In this document: piece by piece, positions 15,878 through 23,047 of the stretch
How positions within the stretch are numbered: position 1 is the stretch's first letter
How the letters are laid out: each line of letters begins with the position of its first letter
DNA from: Synergistaceae bacterium
Lineage (GTDB): Bacteria; Synergistota; Synergistia; Synergistales; Aminobacteriaceae
Reading direction: 5' to 3'
Length of the DNA: 33,549 bases
NCBI GenBank assembly: GCA_031280635.1
Contig: JAITGK010000021.1
Location: forward strand, 1-33,549
Translations under genes and position numbers: made by a program
The notes under the pieces: model-generated
Databases searched by the model: none
The model's input: the letters and a program-made list of their open reading frames with translations, nothing else
Told to the model about the DNA's origin: nothing

Positions 15878-15911
15878 AAAAAAGCGCGCATACAAAAAGG
15901 TACGTGCGCTT
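15878..15911 (-). terminator. Rho-independent terminator of the aldo/keto reductase gene
   Basis: On the - strand AAGCGCACGTAC pairs with GTATGCGCGCTT (one mismatch, one G-U) around the loop CTTTTT, followed by six T. It lies 46 bp after the aldo/keto reductase stop. The group II intron fragment starts at the end of the T-run. Confidence 0.85.
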
Positions 15912-15956
15912 CTTTGCGCGAGAGTTCGTTTATTAGCGCCGCTACGCGTAAGGCCG

Positions 15957-17096
15957 CTATGCGGTTTCGAAGGCGACGACGACCTCTTTCAGTTTCTCCC
16001 GAATAGGAATGTTCTGTGGACACTTGGGCTCGCACACGCCGCACTCCACGCAAGCGCTGGCCTTGCCGCCCTCCCGGTCGTCAGCGAGCATGTAGTGGTA
16101 GCTGGCTTTCTGCGTCGCCCAGTCCCCAGATATCGCTCCGTTGTTCAAATTCGAGAAGCACTGAGAAATGTCCACCCCTTGCGGACACGGTTTGCAGTAG
16201 GCGCAGGCCGTGCAGGGAACTCGCATACGGCTGGTGAAAAGGGCCTTCGTGGTATTCACCAGTTCGAGTTCTTTCGCATTCAGGTTCCCCATCTGCCCCT
16301 TGGCGGCGCTGGCAATGTTCTGATCCATTTGCTCTGGCGCGCTCATACCGCTGAGGAGCAGTCCCACCTCCGGTTGGTGCCAGATCCAGCGGAGCGCCAA
16401 TTCCGCCAAGTTCGGCCTGTCGTAGTCCGCAGCTTGAGCCGTCTCCTTCAGGTCTTCCGGAATAGGGACAGACAGGTTCCCGCCCTTCAAGGGCTCCATC
16501 ACCACCACGCCGATTTCCTTTCCCCGCGCGTAATGCAGGCCGTCAAGCCCCGCCTGGAAGTTATCGTCCAGAAAGTTGAGCTGTATCTGACACATGTCCC
16601 AGGCGTAAGCGTCCACGATCTTCCTGAAGGTCTCCAGTCCATCGTGAAACGAAAAGCAGATGTAGCGTATCTTGCCCACCGCCCGCGCCTTTTCCATGAA
16701 GTCCATCACGTCCAGCTTCAGCAGATTCTCCCACCGATGGGTAGAAAGCGCGTGCAACAGGTAAAAGTCGATGTGGTCCGTTTGGAGCTGGGACAACTGC
16801 TCATCCAGGTGAAAATCCATGTCTTCGCGTTTTTTCACCATCCAGCTCGGCAACTTCGTCGCCAGTTGAACCTTGTCCCGTAGGCCTTTCAACGCCCGCC
16901 CTACGAAAGGCTCGCTCGCGCCGCCATGGTAGGGGCGCGCGGTGTCAATGTAGTTGATCCCGTTGTCGATAGCCGTCCTCATCATCCGCACGGCGGTAAG
17001 CTCGTCGATCCGCCCATCCCGCATGGGCAGCCTCATACACCCGAAGCCCAGGATGGACAGCTCTTCCTTGACGCGCGGCATTTTCCTGTACAACAT
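15957..17096 (-). CDS. Aldo/keto reductase with C-terminal 4Fe-4S ferredoxin domain
   Basis: A 379-residue protein. Residues 1 to about 285 form the AKR barrel with the tetrad Asp51, Tyr56, Lys81 and His115 (DTARPY, ATKLP, LLHALS). Residues 295-360 carry two cluster motifs, CTACAYCKPCP (295-305) and CVECGVCEPKCP (349-360), as in many anaerobe AKRs where electrons can enter or leave through ferredoxin instead of only NAD(P)H. The substrate is unknown. The start ATG 17096 has a GGGGG tract about 8 bp upstream. It lies 80 bp downstream of plsY on the same strand and ends at a strong terminator. Confidence 0.92.
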   Translation of the reverse strand: MLYRKMPRVKEELSILGFGCMRLPMRDGRIDELTAVRMMRTAIDNGINYIDTARPYHGGASEPFVGRALKGLRDKVQLATKLPSWMVKKREDMDFHLDEQLSQLQTDHIDFYLLHALSTHRWENLLKLDVMDFMEKARAVGKIRYICFSFHDGLETFRKIVDAYAWDMCQIQLNFLDDNFQAGLDGLHYARGKEIGVVVMEPLKGGNLSVPIPEDLKETAQAADYDRPNLAELALRWIWHQPEVGLLLSGMSAPEQMDQNIASAAKGQMGNLNAKELELVNTTKALFTSRMRVPCTACAYCKPCPQGVDISQCFSNLNNGAISGDWATQKASYHYMLADDREGGKASACVECGVCEPKCPQNIPIREKLKEVVVAFETA

Positions 17097-17176
17097 TCAA
17101 CATACCCCCAAGAAATCAAATTACACTCAGAAAAACTCCGACGTGAGTCGAAAAAAACGCCTCTTTGGCTGGAGGG

Positions 17177-17773
17177 TCACACCTTGTTTTCTTTTCCGCG
17201 GGAAAGACGCGCAATGTTGGAGCTGTGTCGGGAAACCGCCATGACGGCTAGGAAGAGCGCGGCCAGAACAAAAGCAAAGGGCGCGCTGAGCATCCAGAAA
17301 AACATGGGGAGAGCCAAGAGGGAGATCATTGAAGCCAGCGAGACGTAGCGCGAGGTGGTCATCACAGCGTACCAGATAGCGCCGCTCAAAAGAGTCACGG
17401 CAAAGGAGCGGTAAGGCCACAGGAAGAACACCACGCCGTAGGTGGTCGCCACGCCCTTACCGCCTTTGAACTTCAGCCATACGGGGTAGTTATGCCCCAT
17501 CACCGCGGCAACCCCCGCCAAGGAAAGGAACCAAGGGGCGGTGCTCGTGGAGGCCCCCGCCAGCAGCAAAGGCAACGCGCCTTTCAACATATCGGCTACC
17601 GAGACGAAAACGGCCCAGCCCTGACCCAGCACGCGCCGCACATTCGTGGCTCCTATCCCCCCAGAGCCCACCTCGCGGATGTCCATGCCCTTCAGCAGGC
17701 GGGCCGCGATGTAACCTGTAGGGATGGAGCCGATGAAGTAGGAAACGATCATCCATAATATCGCGTTTCTCAT
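17177..17773 (-). CDS. plsY: Acyl-phosphate:glycerol-3-phosphate acyltransferase
   Basis: A 198-residue membrane enzyme with about five helices, making lysophosphatidic acid from acyl-phosphate and glycerol-3-phosphate. Family motifs are GSIPTGY (15-21), GSGGIGATNVRR (36-47) and FKGGKGVATTYG. The usual Asn of GSGNxGATN is Gly39 here, a conservative-looking but notable change in a motif that contacts the phosphate. It supplies the pathway that ends at CdsA, encoded in the left operon; plsX is not in the window. There is no obvious partner upstream; a 180-bp gap separates it from the NimA-like gene. Confidence 0.93.
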   Translation of the reverse strand: MRNAILWMIVSYFIGSIPTGYIAARLLKGMDIREVGSGGIGATNVRRVLGQGWAVFVSVADMLKGALPLLLAGASTSTAPWFLSLAGVAAVMGHNYPVWLKFKGGKGVATTYGVVFFLWPYRSFAVTLLSGAIWYAVMTTSRYVSLASMISLLALPMFFWMLSAPFAFVLAALFLAVMAVSRHSSNIARLSRGKENKV

Positions 17774-17953
17774 AACATACCCTCCCGAGACGTACCATAA
17801 CGTATCCCGAATAAATCACGTAAATAAGGAAGGCTAGACGCCCTCCCTCAGTTCGCGCGCCGCTTTTTCGCTAGTCCCAATGAGTACTTTGGGCAAGTAT
17901 AACGTAAATAATGGGGTTTGACCACACGCTGGGGAAAAATGCTCTTCACAATG

Positions 17954-18451
17954 TCAGGGACTTTCCGCGCTTTCTGGGGGGTAGACGCTGCTTTTCCCAG
18001 AGACGCTCTCGACGTCGATACGCGCCACCCATACACGGCTGTTCACGTCCTCCGACCTCACGTGGGGGCCGCCGTAGTGCTCCATCAAGATGTCCAAAGC
18101 CTCGCGCCTCTCCTCTGGGTCCGTCAGGGTGCGTAGACGTCCAAAGCCCATCACGCTACGGTACTTCATGGTGAATTTTGCGGCGAGCTCGTTCGACGCG
18201 ACCTGTGCGTCCAGCGTTACTTGAAAGCAAACCTTGGGGTTGACGGCCAGGACGTCGTGCTTCCTCCCAACGGGCGCGCCGTGCAGGAAAATCGCTCCAT
18301 CCCTGTAGCCGTAGCACATCGGGACAATATAGGGCCAACCGTCCTCCCCCGCCAGGCCCAGATTGATCACCTGCCCCCGTCTCAGGATCGCCTCCATCCA
18401 CTTCGGGTCCGACACCTGCTTGTCCTTGCGTCTCATCTCATACTCTTTCAT
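17954..18451 (-). CDS. NimA-like flavin (pyridoxamine 5'-phosphate oxidase fold) protein
   Basis: A 165-residue soluble split-barrel protein. INLGLAGEDGWPYIVPMCYGYRDG and the block FLHGAPVGRKHDVLAVNP, followed by VCFQV, are typical of the nitroimidazole-reductase-like/PNPOx family, which binds FMN or sometimes heme. Some members reduce nitroimidazole drugs, but most are uncharacterised, so drug resistance should not be assumed. AGAGAGG precedes the ATG by about 8 bp. Two REP-like repeats lie upstream. The gap 17774-17953 holds no gene that I can see. Confidence 0.85.
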   Translation of the reverse strand: MKEYEMRRKDKQVSDPKWMEAILRRGQVINLGLAGEDGWPYIVPMCYGYRDGAIFLHGAPVGRKHDVLAVNPKVCFQVTLDAQVASNELAAKFTMKYRSVMGFGRLRTLTDPEERREALDILMEHYGGPHVRSEDVNSRVWVARIDVESVSGKSSVYPPESAESP

Positions 18452-18503
18452 CTGAAACCTCTCTGTTCCTCAGGATTTTGGACGCCTCTTGGCTCTATCG
18501 TAT

Positions 18504-18600
18504 CCTTAGAGCCATTGGTTCTTTTCCGCGCAAAGTTTTTACCGTTTACATCCGGTTTTCGGCCTCTTATTTCCGCGTATGATTATGCAATTCATTATAA
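18504..18600 (-). repeat. REP-like repeat, copy 1
   Basis: The first of six related elements. On the + strand it begins with the hairpin AGAGCC-ATT-GGTTCT followed by TTTTC, continues with the core AAAGTTTTTACCGTTTAC, and ends near GATTATGCAATTC. The core pair CCG/CGG forms a second small stem (ACCG...CGGT). It lies upstream of the NimA-like gene. The DNA between copies 1 and 2 holds a long imperfect palindrome (GGGGGGAGAG with CTCTCCCC, about 18628-18669) and no gene. Confidence 0.85.
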
Positions 18601-18682
18601 TTATCTCTCTTATAGGGATTTCTGTATAGGGGGGAGAGTTGATCAGCGCTTCCTATACTTCCTCTCCCCTCTGTTTAAAACC

Positions 18683-18717
18683 GTATATCTCACTTGCAAA
18701 AGATTTAGGACACGCTC
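18683..18717 (+). repeat. Element-end-like sequence shared with 12783-12823
   Basis: The reverse complement begins GAGCGTGTCCTAAAT and continues with CAAGTGAGATATAC, matching the sequence at 12783-12823, where it is fused to an IS630 fragment. It abuts REP-like copy 2. The GAGCGTGTC start looks like a transposon terminus, but I cannot assign the family. Confidence 0.5.
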
Positions 18718-18718
18718 T

Positions 18719-18800
18719 TATAGCGGTTCGCTTTTTTCTGCGCAAAGTTTTTGCCGTTTATATCCGGTTTTTGACCCCTTATTTCCGCGTATGATTATGA
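18719..18800 (-). repeat. REP-like repeat, copy 2
   Basis: Same orientation as copy 1, 118 bp away. The terminal hairpin is a different but fully paired sequence, AGCG-GTT-CGCT, followed by six T, so the stem has been conserved rather than the bases. The core AAAGTTTTTGCCGTTTATATCC and the end CCGCGTATGATTATGA match the family. Confidence 0.85.
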
Positions 18801-18869
18801 AAAGCGCCATAGACGCAACCCTCTCCGCGAGAGAGCCTCTTTTTTCCCGCATTGGGGGGCGATAATGGT

Positions 18870-18898
18870 TTGACTCTATTTCGCGTAGATGCTAGAAT
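18870..18898 (+). promoter_or_regulatory. tRNA-Pro promoter
   Basis: TTGACT (18870-18875), a 17-bp spacer and TAGAAT (18893-18898) precede the tRNA by 13 bp, an ideal layout for a stable-RNA promoter. Confidence 0.8.
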
Positions 18899-18911
18899 AT
18901 CGTTCGTTTGT

Positions 18912-18989
<78 letters not shown>

Positions 18990-19006
18990 TTTCAATCAAC
19001 CTTGTG

Positions 19007-19034
19007 ACCACCGGCCGGAAACCGGTGGTTTTTT
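19007..19034 (+). terminator. Rho-independent terminator after tRNA-Pro
   Basis: ACCACCGG pairs with CCGGTGGT around a short loop, followed directly by a T-run. It lies 18 bp after the tRNA CCA end and separates the tRNA from the M20 hydrolase gene. Confidence 0.9.
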
Positions 19035-19088
19035 GTGTCCGGCATAGGCGCGAGGTGAAAAAATTTTCCCAAGAAAGAGGTCGAGGCT

Positions 19089-20288
19089 ATGGAAAACCGA
19101 AGCATGAGGGACTTGGAGTCTCGGGCAAGAGAACTCAATGGGGCCATCGTGGAGACGCGGCGCGAGTTGCACGCGCGCCCTGAACTGGAGCACGACTTGC
19201 CCTTCACGGAGAGCGTTGTTGTTCGGGAGCTGGAGCGGCTGGGACTGGATGAGGTTAAGTCCGCACAGGGGCGGGGACACGGAGTGTATGCCACGCTCAA
19301 GGGCAAAAAGCCGGGCAGAACGCTGGCCCTGCGCGCGGACATGGACGCGCTGCCCGTCCAGGAGGAAACAGGCCTGCCCTTCGCGTCCACCAATGGGGCC
19401 ATGCACGCCTGCGGTCACGACGCTCACACGGCGATGCTCCTTGGGGCCGCGCGGCTACTGGCGGAGACCCGCGATGAACTGCCTGGGACGGTGCGCTTCA
19501 TCTTCCAGCCCTCAGAGGAGGTGGACTCCGGGGCAACCTCAATGATCGAGAGCGGAGCGCTCGAAAACCCTCACGTGGACGAGATCATCGGTCTTCACAC
19601 GGGGAATCTCTGGAGCAGCCTGAAGCCGGGGCAGATCGGGTGGCGCGCGGGACCAATGATGGCCTCCACCAACGCCTTCAAAATAGGGATCGAGGGCAAG
19701 GGCGGGCACGGGGCCATACCGAACCTGTCGGTGGACCCCATCGTTATTGCCGCTGAGACGATTGTGCGGCTCCAGACCCTTGTCAGCCGCGAGATTAGTC
19801 CCTTCGACCCGGCGGTGCTCACCATTGGCTCTATAGCAGGGGGTAAAGCGGGTAACGTCATCGCCGGAAGCTGCGAAATGGTGGGCATGACGCGCGCCTT
19901 TGACCCCAAACTGGCCGAGTTTTTGCGGGAGCGCCTCCGCGCCACGGTCGAAAACACCGCCTCATCCATGAGAGGCCGCGGGACGGTGGACTTCATCGGC
20001 TACCTCCCCCCTGTGGTCAACGACCCTGCCTGCGCTCACAAGATGAGGGACATTCTGGTGGACGCTTTTGGAAAGGACTGGGTTCAGGAACTGGCGCTCC
20101 CCTCCACGGGCGCTGAGGACTTTGCCTTCTACCTCGAGAAAACGCCAGGCGCTTTTTTCTTCCACTGCTCCACGTTCGACGACCCGGAACGCAACTACCC
20201 CCACCACAACGCCAGGTTCGACGTGAACGAGTCCGTGCTCTGGACCGGCGCAGCGGCAATGGCGGCCTACGCAAAGGGGAATCGGTAA
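19089..20288 (+). CDS. M20-family aminoacyl amidohydrolase
   Basis: A 399-residue zinc hydrolase of the N-acyl-amino-acid/IAA-amidohydrolase group. Metal and catalytic residues are visible: ADMDALP (Asp86), MHACGHDAHT (Cys108, His110), PSEE (Glu143-Glu144), GLHTGN (His170), and a C-terminal AEDFAFYLEKTPGAFFFHC. GKGGHGAIPN belongs to the inserted dimerisation domain. It should release amino acids from N-acyl conjugates, which suits an amino-acid-fermenting anaerobe. AAAGAGG lies about 8 bp before the ATG. The next gene starts 3 bp after its stop. Confidence 0.9.
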   Translation: MENRSMRDLESRARELNGAIVETRRELHARPELEHDLPFTESVVVRELERLGLDEVKSAQGRGHGVYATLKGKKPGRTLALRADMDALPVQEETGLPFASTNGAMHACGHDAHTAMLLGAARLLAETRDELPGTVRFIFQPSEEVDSGATSMIESGALENPHVDEIIGLHTGNLWSSLKPGQIGWRAGPMMASTNAFKIGIEGKGGHGAIPNLSVDPIVIAAETIVRLQTLVSREISPFDPAVLTIGSIAGGKAGNVIAGSCEMVGMTRAFDPKLAEFLRERLRATVENTASSMRGRGTVDFIGYLPPVVNDPACAHKMRDILVDAFGKDWVQELALPSTGAEDFAFYLEKTPGAFFFHCSTFDDPERNYPHHNARFDVNESVLWTGAAAMAAYAKGNR

Positions 20289-20291
20289 ATC

Positions 20292-20972
20292 GTGTACCGC
20301 GAGGTTTTGAGGATCGCGCGGCTTTTCTTAGGTCTTTTTCTTTATGGGGCGGGGGTCGTCCTGACCATCCACGCCAACCTGGGCTACTCCCCTTGGGACG
20401 TTTTCCACGCGGGCCTGGGGCGGCACACAGGCCTCTCGATAGGCGCCGCCAACATCGTCCTCTCGGTGGCTATAGTCGTGGCGTTTCTGGTGATGAAAGA
20501 ACACGTAGGCTTCGGCACGCTTTGTAACATGATCGCTGTGGGCGGGGTCATTGACCTTTTGACGAGGTGGGGTCGGATCCCCGTCATGGAGGGTTTCATG
20601 TCGGGCGTCGTCATGATGTTCGGGGGGCTTTTTGTCATCGCCGCGGGAAGTTTTTTCTACATAGGAGCGGGGTACGGCTCGGGCCCCAGGGACTCCCTGA
20701 TGGTCATTATGGCGAAACGCACGGGGAAACCCGTGGGCTTCTGCCGTTGCTGCGTGGAGGGAACGGTGCTATTCCTGGGGTGGCTCCTGGGTGGCTATGC
20801 GGGGATTGGGACGGTACTCGCGGCGCTGGGCGTGGGACTCGCCGTGCAAACGGTGTTCACCCTGTTACGCTTTGACGTCGGCAAAGTTCACCAGGAGCCG
20901 CTCCGCGAAACCTGGGCGCGCTTTATAGCGGGTTGCACAATCACGCGCGAAAATAAGAGACCAAAAACCTAA
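20292..20972 (+). CDS. YczE/YyaS/YitT-family membrane protein
   Basis: A 226-residue protein with about five to six hydrophobic helices. The two paired signatures GYSPWDVFHAGL and GYGSGPRDSLM mark the YczE-like branch; the function of the family is not established. The start is GTG 20292, coupled to the M20 gene 3 bp upstream, so a link to amino-acid metabolism is possible. The final 15 or so residues (IAGCTITRENKRPKT) and the stop are encoded by REP-like repeat copy 3, so the ancestral C-terminus was probably replaced or extended by the repeat. Confidence 0.85.
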   Translation: MYREVLRIARLFLGLFLYGAGVVLTIHANLGYSPWDVFHAGLGRHTGLSIGAANIVLSVAIVVAFLVMKEHVGFGTLCNMIAVGGVIDLLTRWGRIPVMEGFMSGVVMMFGGLFVIAAGSFFYIGAGYGSGPRDSLMVIMAKRTGKPVGFCRCCVEGTVLFLGWLLGGYAGIGTVLAALGVGLAVQTVFTLLRFDVGKVHQEPLRETWARFIAGCTITRENKRPKT

Positions 20973-21018
20973 TACAAACGGCAAAAACTTTGGGCAGAAA
21001 AGAGCCCACGGCTCTAAG
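20923..21018 (+). repeat. REP-like repeat, copy 3
   Basis: Opposite orientation to copies 1 and 2. It contains TATAGCGGG at the left, AATAAGAGACCAAAA, CGGCAAAAACTTT, and the terminal hairpin AGAGCC-CAC-GGCTCT at 21001-21015. On the - strand this hairpin is followed by TTTTC. It supplies the 3' end of the YczE-like gene and lies between the convergent YczE-like and gpt genes. Confidence 0.88.
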
Positions 21019-21069
21019 GCATTCCTCGTCTCCGGGTTTCCAGGCCATCGCCTCCCGCTGGCTGATCCA

Positions 21070-21552
21070 TCACCTGTCTTCCACCAGGGGCTTGCTGTAG
21101 GCGTACTCCGCGTCCCATGGGAAAAGAATCCACGTGTCCTGAGTCATCTCCATGACGTAGGTGTCCACATAGGGGCGTCCCTCGGGCTTGGAGTACACCG
21201 TGGCGAAGTAGGCGTTGGGAAGCAATCCGCGCACCACCCGCGCCGTCTTTCCCGTGTCCACTAGGTCGTCTACGATGAGCCAGCCTTGTCCACCATCCTC
21301 GGAGCAAATCTCTTTGAGGACGGTGGCCTGTCCCTGAGCTCTGTAGGTGTAACTGGCGATGCACACCGTGTCCACCAGTTTGACGCTCAGTTCCCGCGCG
21401 ATGATCGCCGCGGGGATCAATCCGCCCCGCGCTACGCCCACAACGCGCTTCCAGCTGCCCACCTGGTGCAGCCGCGCCGCCAGCACCTTGCAGTCCTGGT
21501 GAATCCTTCCCCACGTGATCGGGTACGTGAAACGGTAACGCTCCTCTCCCAT
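21070..21552 (-). CDS. gpt: Xanthine-guanine phosphoribosyltransferase
   Basis: A 160-residue purine salvage enzyme making XMP/GMP from xanthine/guanine and PRPP. It reads like the E. coli enzyme throughout: VARGGLIPAAIIARELSV, VDTVCIASYTY, the PRPP loop LIVDDLVDTGKTA, KPEGRPYVDTYV and QDTWILFPWD. The ATG at 21552 has GGGAGG 8 bp upstream; a TTG two codons earlier is too close to that site. A hairpin at 21574-21593 sits in the leader. It is convergent with the YczE-like gene, with repeat copy 3 between them, and divergent from the MGMT-like gene. Confidence 0.92.
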   Translation of the reverse strand: MGEERYRFTYPITWGRIHQDCKVLAARLHQVGSWKRVVGVARGGLIPAAIIARELSVKLVDTVCIASYTYRAQGQATVLKEICSEDGGQGWLIVDDLVDTGKTARVVRGLLPNAYFATVYSKPEGRPYVDTYVMEMTQDTWILFPWDAEYAYSKPLVEDR

Positions 21553-21573
21553 CCCCAAAACCTCCCGTGTGTG

Positions 21574-21593
21574 TTAGAGCCGTCGGCTCTTTT
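21574..21593 (+). promoter_or_regulatory. Hairpin in the gpt leader, same sequence class as the REP-like hairpin
   Basis: AGAGCC-GTC-GGCTCT is a perfect 6-bp stem followed by TTT on the + strand. It matches the end of REP-like copies 1 and 3-5 but has no recognisable core beside it. On the gpt transcript it would lie about 8 bp ahead of the Shine-Dalgarno. It may be a truncated repeat or a leader element. Confidence 0.55.
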
Positions 21594-21647
21594 ATGGACA
21601 AATGCGGTCGTTATGAGCTTTTTACAGGCTATTACGCGATCCGCCAT

Positions 21648-21653
21648 ATTATA
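21648..21653 (-). promoter_or_regulatory. Possible gpt -10 box
   Basis: TATAAT on the - strand, about 95 bp before the gpt ATG and preceded by TG. No clear -35 box is seen, so this is a weak call. Confidence 0.35.
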
Positions 21654-21727
21654 CAGGAAAAAGCGGAAAGCGATCATGAAAACGCCCCCGTCTTGCCGAG
21701 TGAAACAGAGCCATGGAGGGAGAAAGC

Positions 21728-22093
21728 ATGAACTTTTACGACAAGGTGTACGCCATTGTGGCGAGAATTCCAAAGGGAAAGGTTGCCTCTTACGGACAGG
21801 TGGCCTCCTGGGCGGGGAGCTGGAGGGCGTCGCGTGCTGTGGGCTACGCGCTTTTTCACCCTCCACTTGACCTGCCCTGCCACCGCGTGGTTTACCGCGA
21901 CGGCTCTCTGACCGCTGAGTCCGTGTTTGGCCCGGGAGTGCAGAGGCGGCTGTTGGAAAAAGAAGGGGTGCGCTTCACCTCTGATGGACGCGTGAATATG
22001 AAAGAAAGCGCCTGGGACGGGGAACCCCAAGCGCCCTCCTCTAGCGGTTTGTATAATCGCGCGCAGAAACGCGAGACCAAACGTCGGATATAA
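21728..22093 (+). CDS. MGMT/alkyltransferase-like DNA-repair domain protein
   Basis: A 121-residue protein corresponding to the DNA-binding C-terminal half of O6-alkylguanine-DNA methyltransferases: IPKGKVASYGQVA, ASRAVGYALF, then LPCHRVVYRDGSL. The acceptor Cys51 in PCHRVV is kept, unlike ATL proteins, which have Trp or Ala there, so a suicidal methyl transfer is possible; most stand-alone domains of this size are nevertheless only damage binders. The ATG at 21728 is chosen because GGAGGGAG lies 5-6 bp upstream; the in-frame ATG at 21713 is inside that site. The last residues (SGLYNRAQKRETKRRI) and stop come from repeat copy 4. Confidence 0.85.
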   Translation: MNFYDKVYAIVARIPKGKVASYGQVASWAGSWRASRAVGYALFHPPLDLPCHRVVYRDGSLTAESVFGPGVQRRLLEKEGVRFTSDGRVNMKESAWDGEPQAPSSSGLYNRAQKRETKRRI

Positions 22094-22135
22094 ACGGTAA
22101 AAACTTTGCGTGGAAGAGAGCTAATGGCTCTAAAA
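22041..22135 (+). repeat. REP-like repeat, copy 4
   Basis: Left end TAGCGGTTTGTATAATCG, core GGATATAAACGGTAAAAAC, right hairpin AGAGC-TAATG-GCTCT. The + strand gene (MGMT-like) ends inside the core at TAA 22091-22093, and the - strand QueG-like gene ends at the other side with TTT TAG (stop 22130-22132). The repeat therefore closes two convergent genes. Confidence 0.88.
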
Positions 22136-23011
22136 CCCACGCGGAATTCCTGAAGCGCAGGGAACGCCCGTCTGGCAGAGCCCGCAGCCATACCCTTTGA
22201 AGTTATAGTGTTCCTCCACGTAGGGGGCGGTTTTTTCGTCCAGATAGGCGCTGCAGAGGCGTTTGTCGTGGCCTCGTTCGGAAAGCGCCCCAACCGGACA
22301 GCGCCGGACGCAGGCGCCGCAGCCCCCGCCATTTTTGAAAGGACAGTACTCGTCATGACGCGAGTAGGGTCTGGGAGTTGGCTCGACTTCCCCACGCAAC
22401 ACTACGGAGCCGAGGCGCACCGCCTTGCCTGCGGGGGTGATCAGTCCGTCGCAGAGCCCGAACGTTCCCAGCCCACAGGCATGGGCTATGTGACGTTCCG
22501 ACCAGGTGGACGCGAAAACATATCGTTCCGATTTCAAGCTCGTCCACATGGTCAGGCTTGTGGGAGCCACGGCTTCATACCCAGCGTCCAGGAGGAACGC
22601 CGTCATGTGCTCTCGCAGTTTGTTGTTGGCGGTCTCTCCGAAAATGCGAGAGCGGGCCCACCGCTCGGAGGGTAAGTCCGTCCGGTGGGCGTTGTCGCTT
22701 TTCGTGACGGGGTTGTGAGGCAAGACCCAGGACACGATGGAAAGCTCCTCCGCCCCGGCCTGGAACCCGCCTGCGGCAAAGGCCTCCGCGGGCGTCCAAT
22801 GCCGTGAGTCCACGCTGTTCTTGAAGCTCTCGAAGATGAGGTCATCTCCGCGCGCAACCCCCAACAGTGGCGCCGTCCACATACGCTCGCCACCCCAGGC
22901 TTCCCCCATAAGGTTACAGGGATCTTCCTCCAAAAAACGAGCGGCTTCCTCGCTGAGAATTTTCAAAAGCGGCGTGTTCTTGAGAACCGTCTCCATGAAC
23001 GCTGTTTGCAT
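22130..23011 (-). CDS. QueG-like 4Fe-4S protein
   Basis: A 293-residue iron-sulfur protein of the epoxyqueuosine-reductase/reductive-dehalogenase-like group. Two clusters are indicated by CGACVRRCP (231-239) with Cys253, and CGLC (276-279) with Cys285. The central block SERHIAHACGLGTFGLCDGLITPAGKAVRLGSVVL resembles the QueG cobalamin-side domain. It is shorter than typical QueG and lacks its C-terminal repeats, so tRNA modification is not certain; other members are uncharacterised corrinoid or flavin-free reductases. GAGGTGAG precedes the ATG. It follows the SYLF gene by 36 bp. Its stop codon is formed by REP-like copy 4. Confidence 0.8.
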   Translation of the reverse strand: MQTAFMETVLKNTPLLKILSEEAARFLEEDPCNLMGEAWGGERMWTAPLLGVARGDDLIFESFKNSVDSRHWTPAEAFAAGGFQAGAEELSIVSWVLPHNPVTKSDNAHRTDLPSERWARSRIFGETANNKLREHMTAFLLDAGYEAVAPTSLTMWTSLKSERYVFASTWSERHIAHACGLGTFGLCDGLITPAGKAVRLGSVVLRGEVEPTPRPYSRHDEYCPFKNGGGCGACVRRCPVGALSERGHDKRLCSAYLDEKTAPYVEEHYNFKGYGCGLCQTGVPCASGIPRGF

Positions 23012-23047
23012 GATCTCACCTCGTGAAGTTCCCGTCGGTTGCTTATT

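Noticed and set aside
15699-16883. 394-codon + strand frame opposite the aldo/keto reductase
   Set aside because: It crosses the intron fragment and terminator and lies antisense to a clear enzyme gene; it resembles no protein.
17130-17165. Terminator after plsY
   Set aside because: Only a four- to five-base stem (CGAC/GTCG or ACTC/GAGT) near short T-runs; too weak to call.
18221-18865. 214-codon + strand frame across the repeat region
   Set aside because: It is translated from repeat copies 1 and 2 and the antisense of the NimA-like gene; no protein features.
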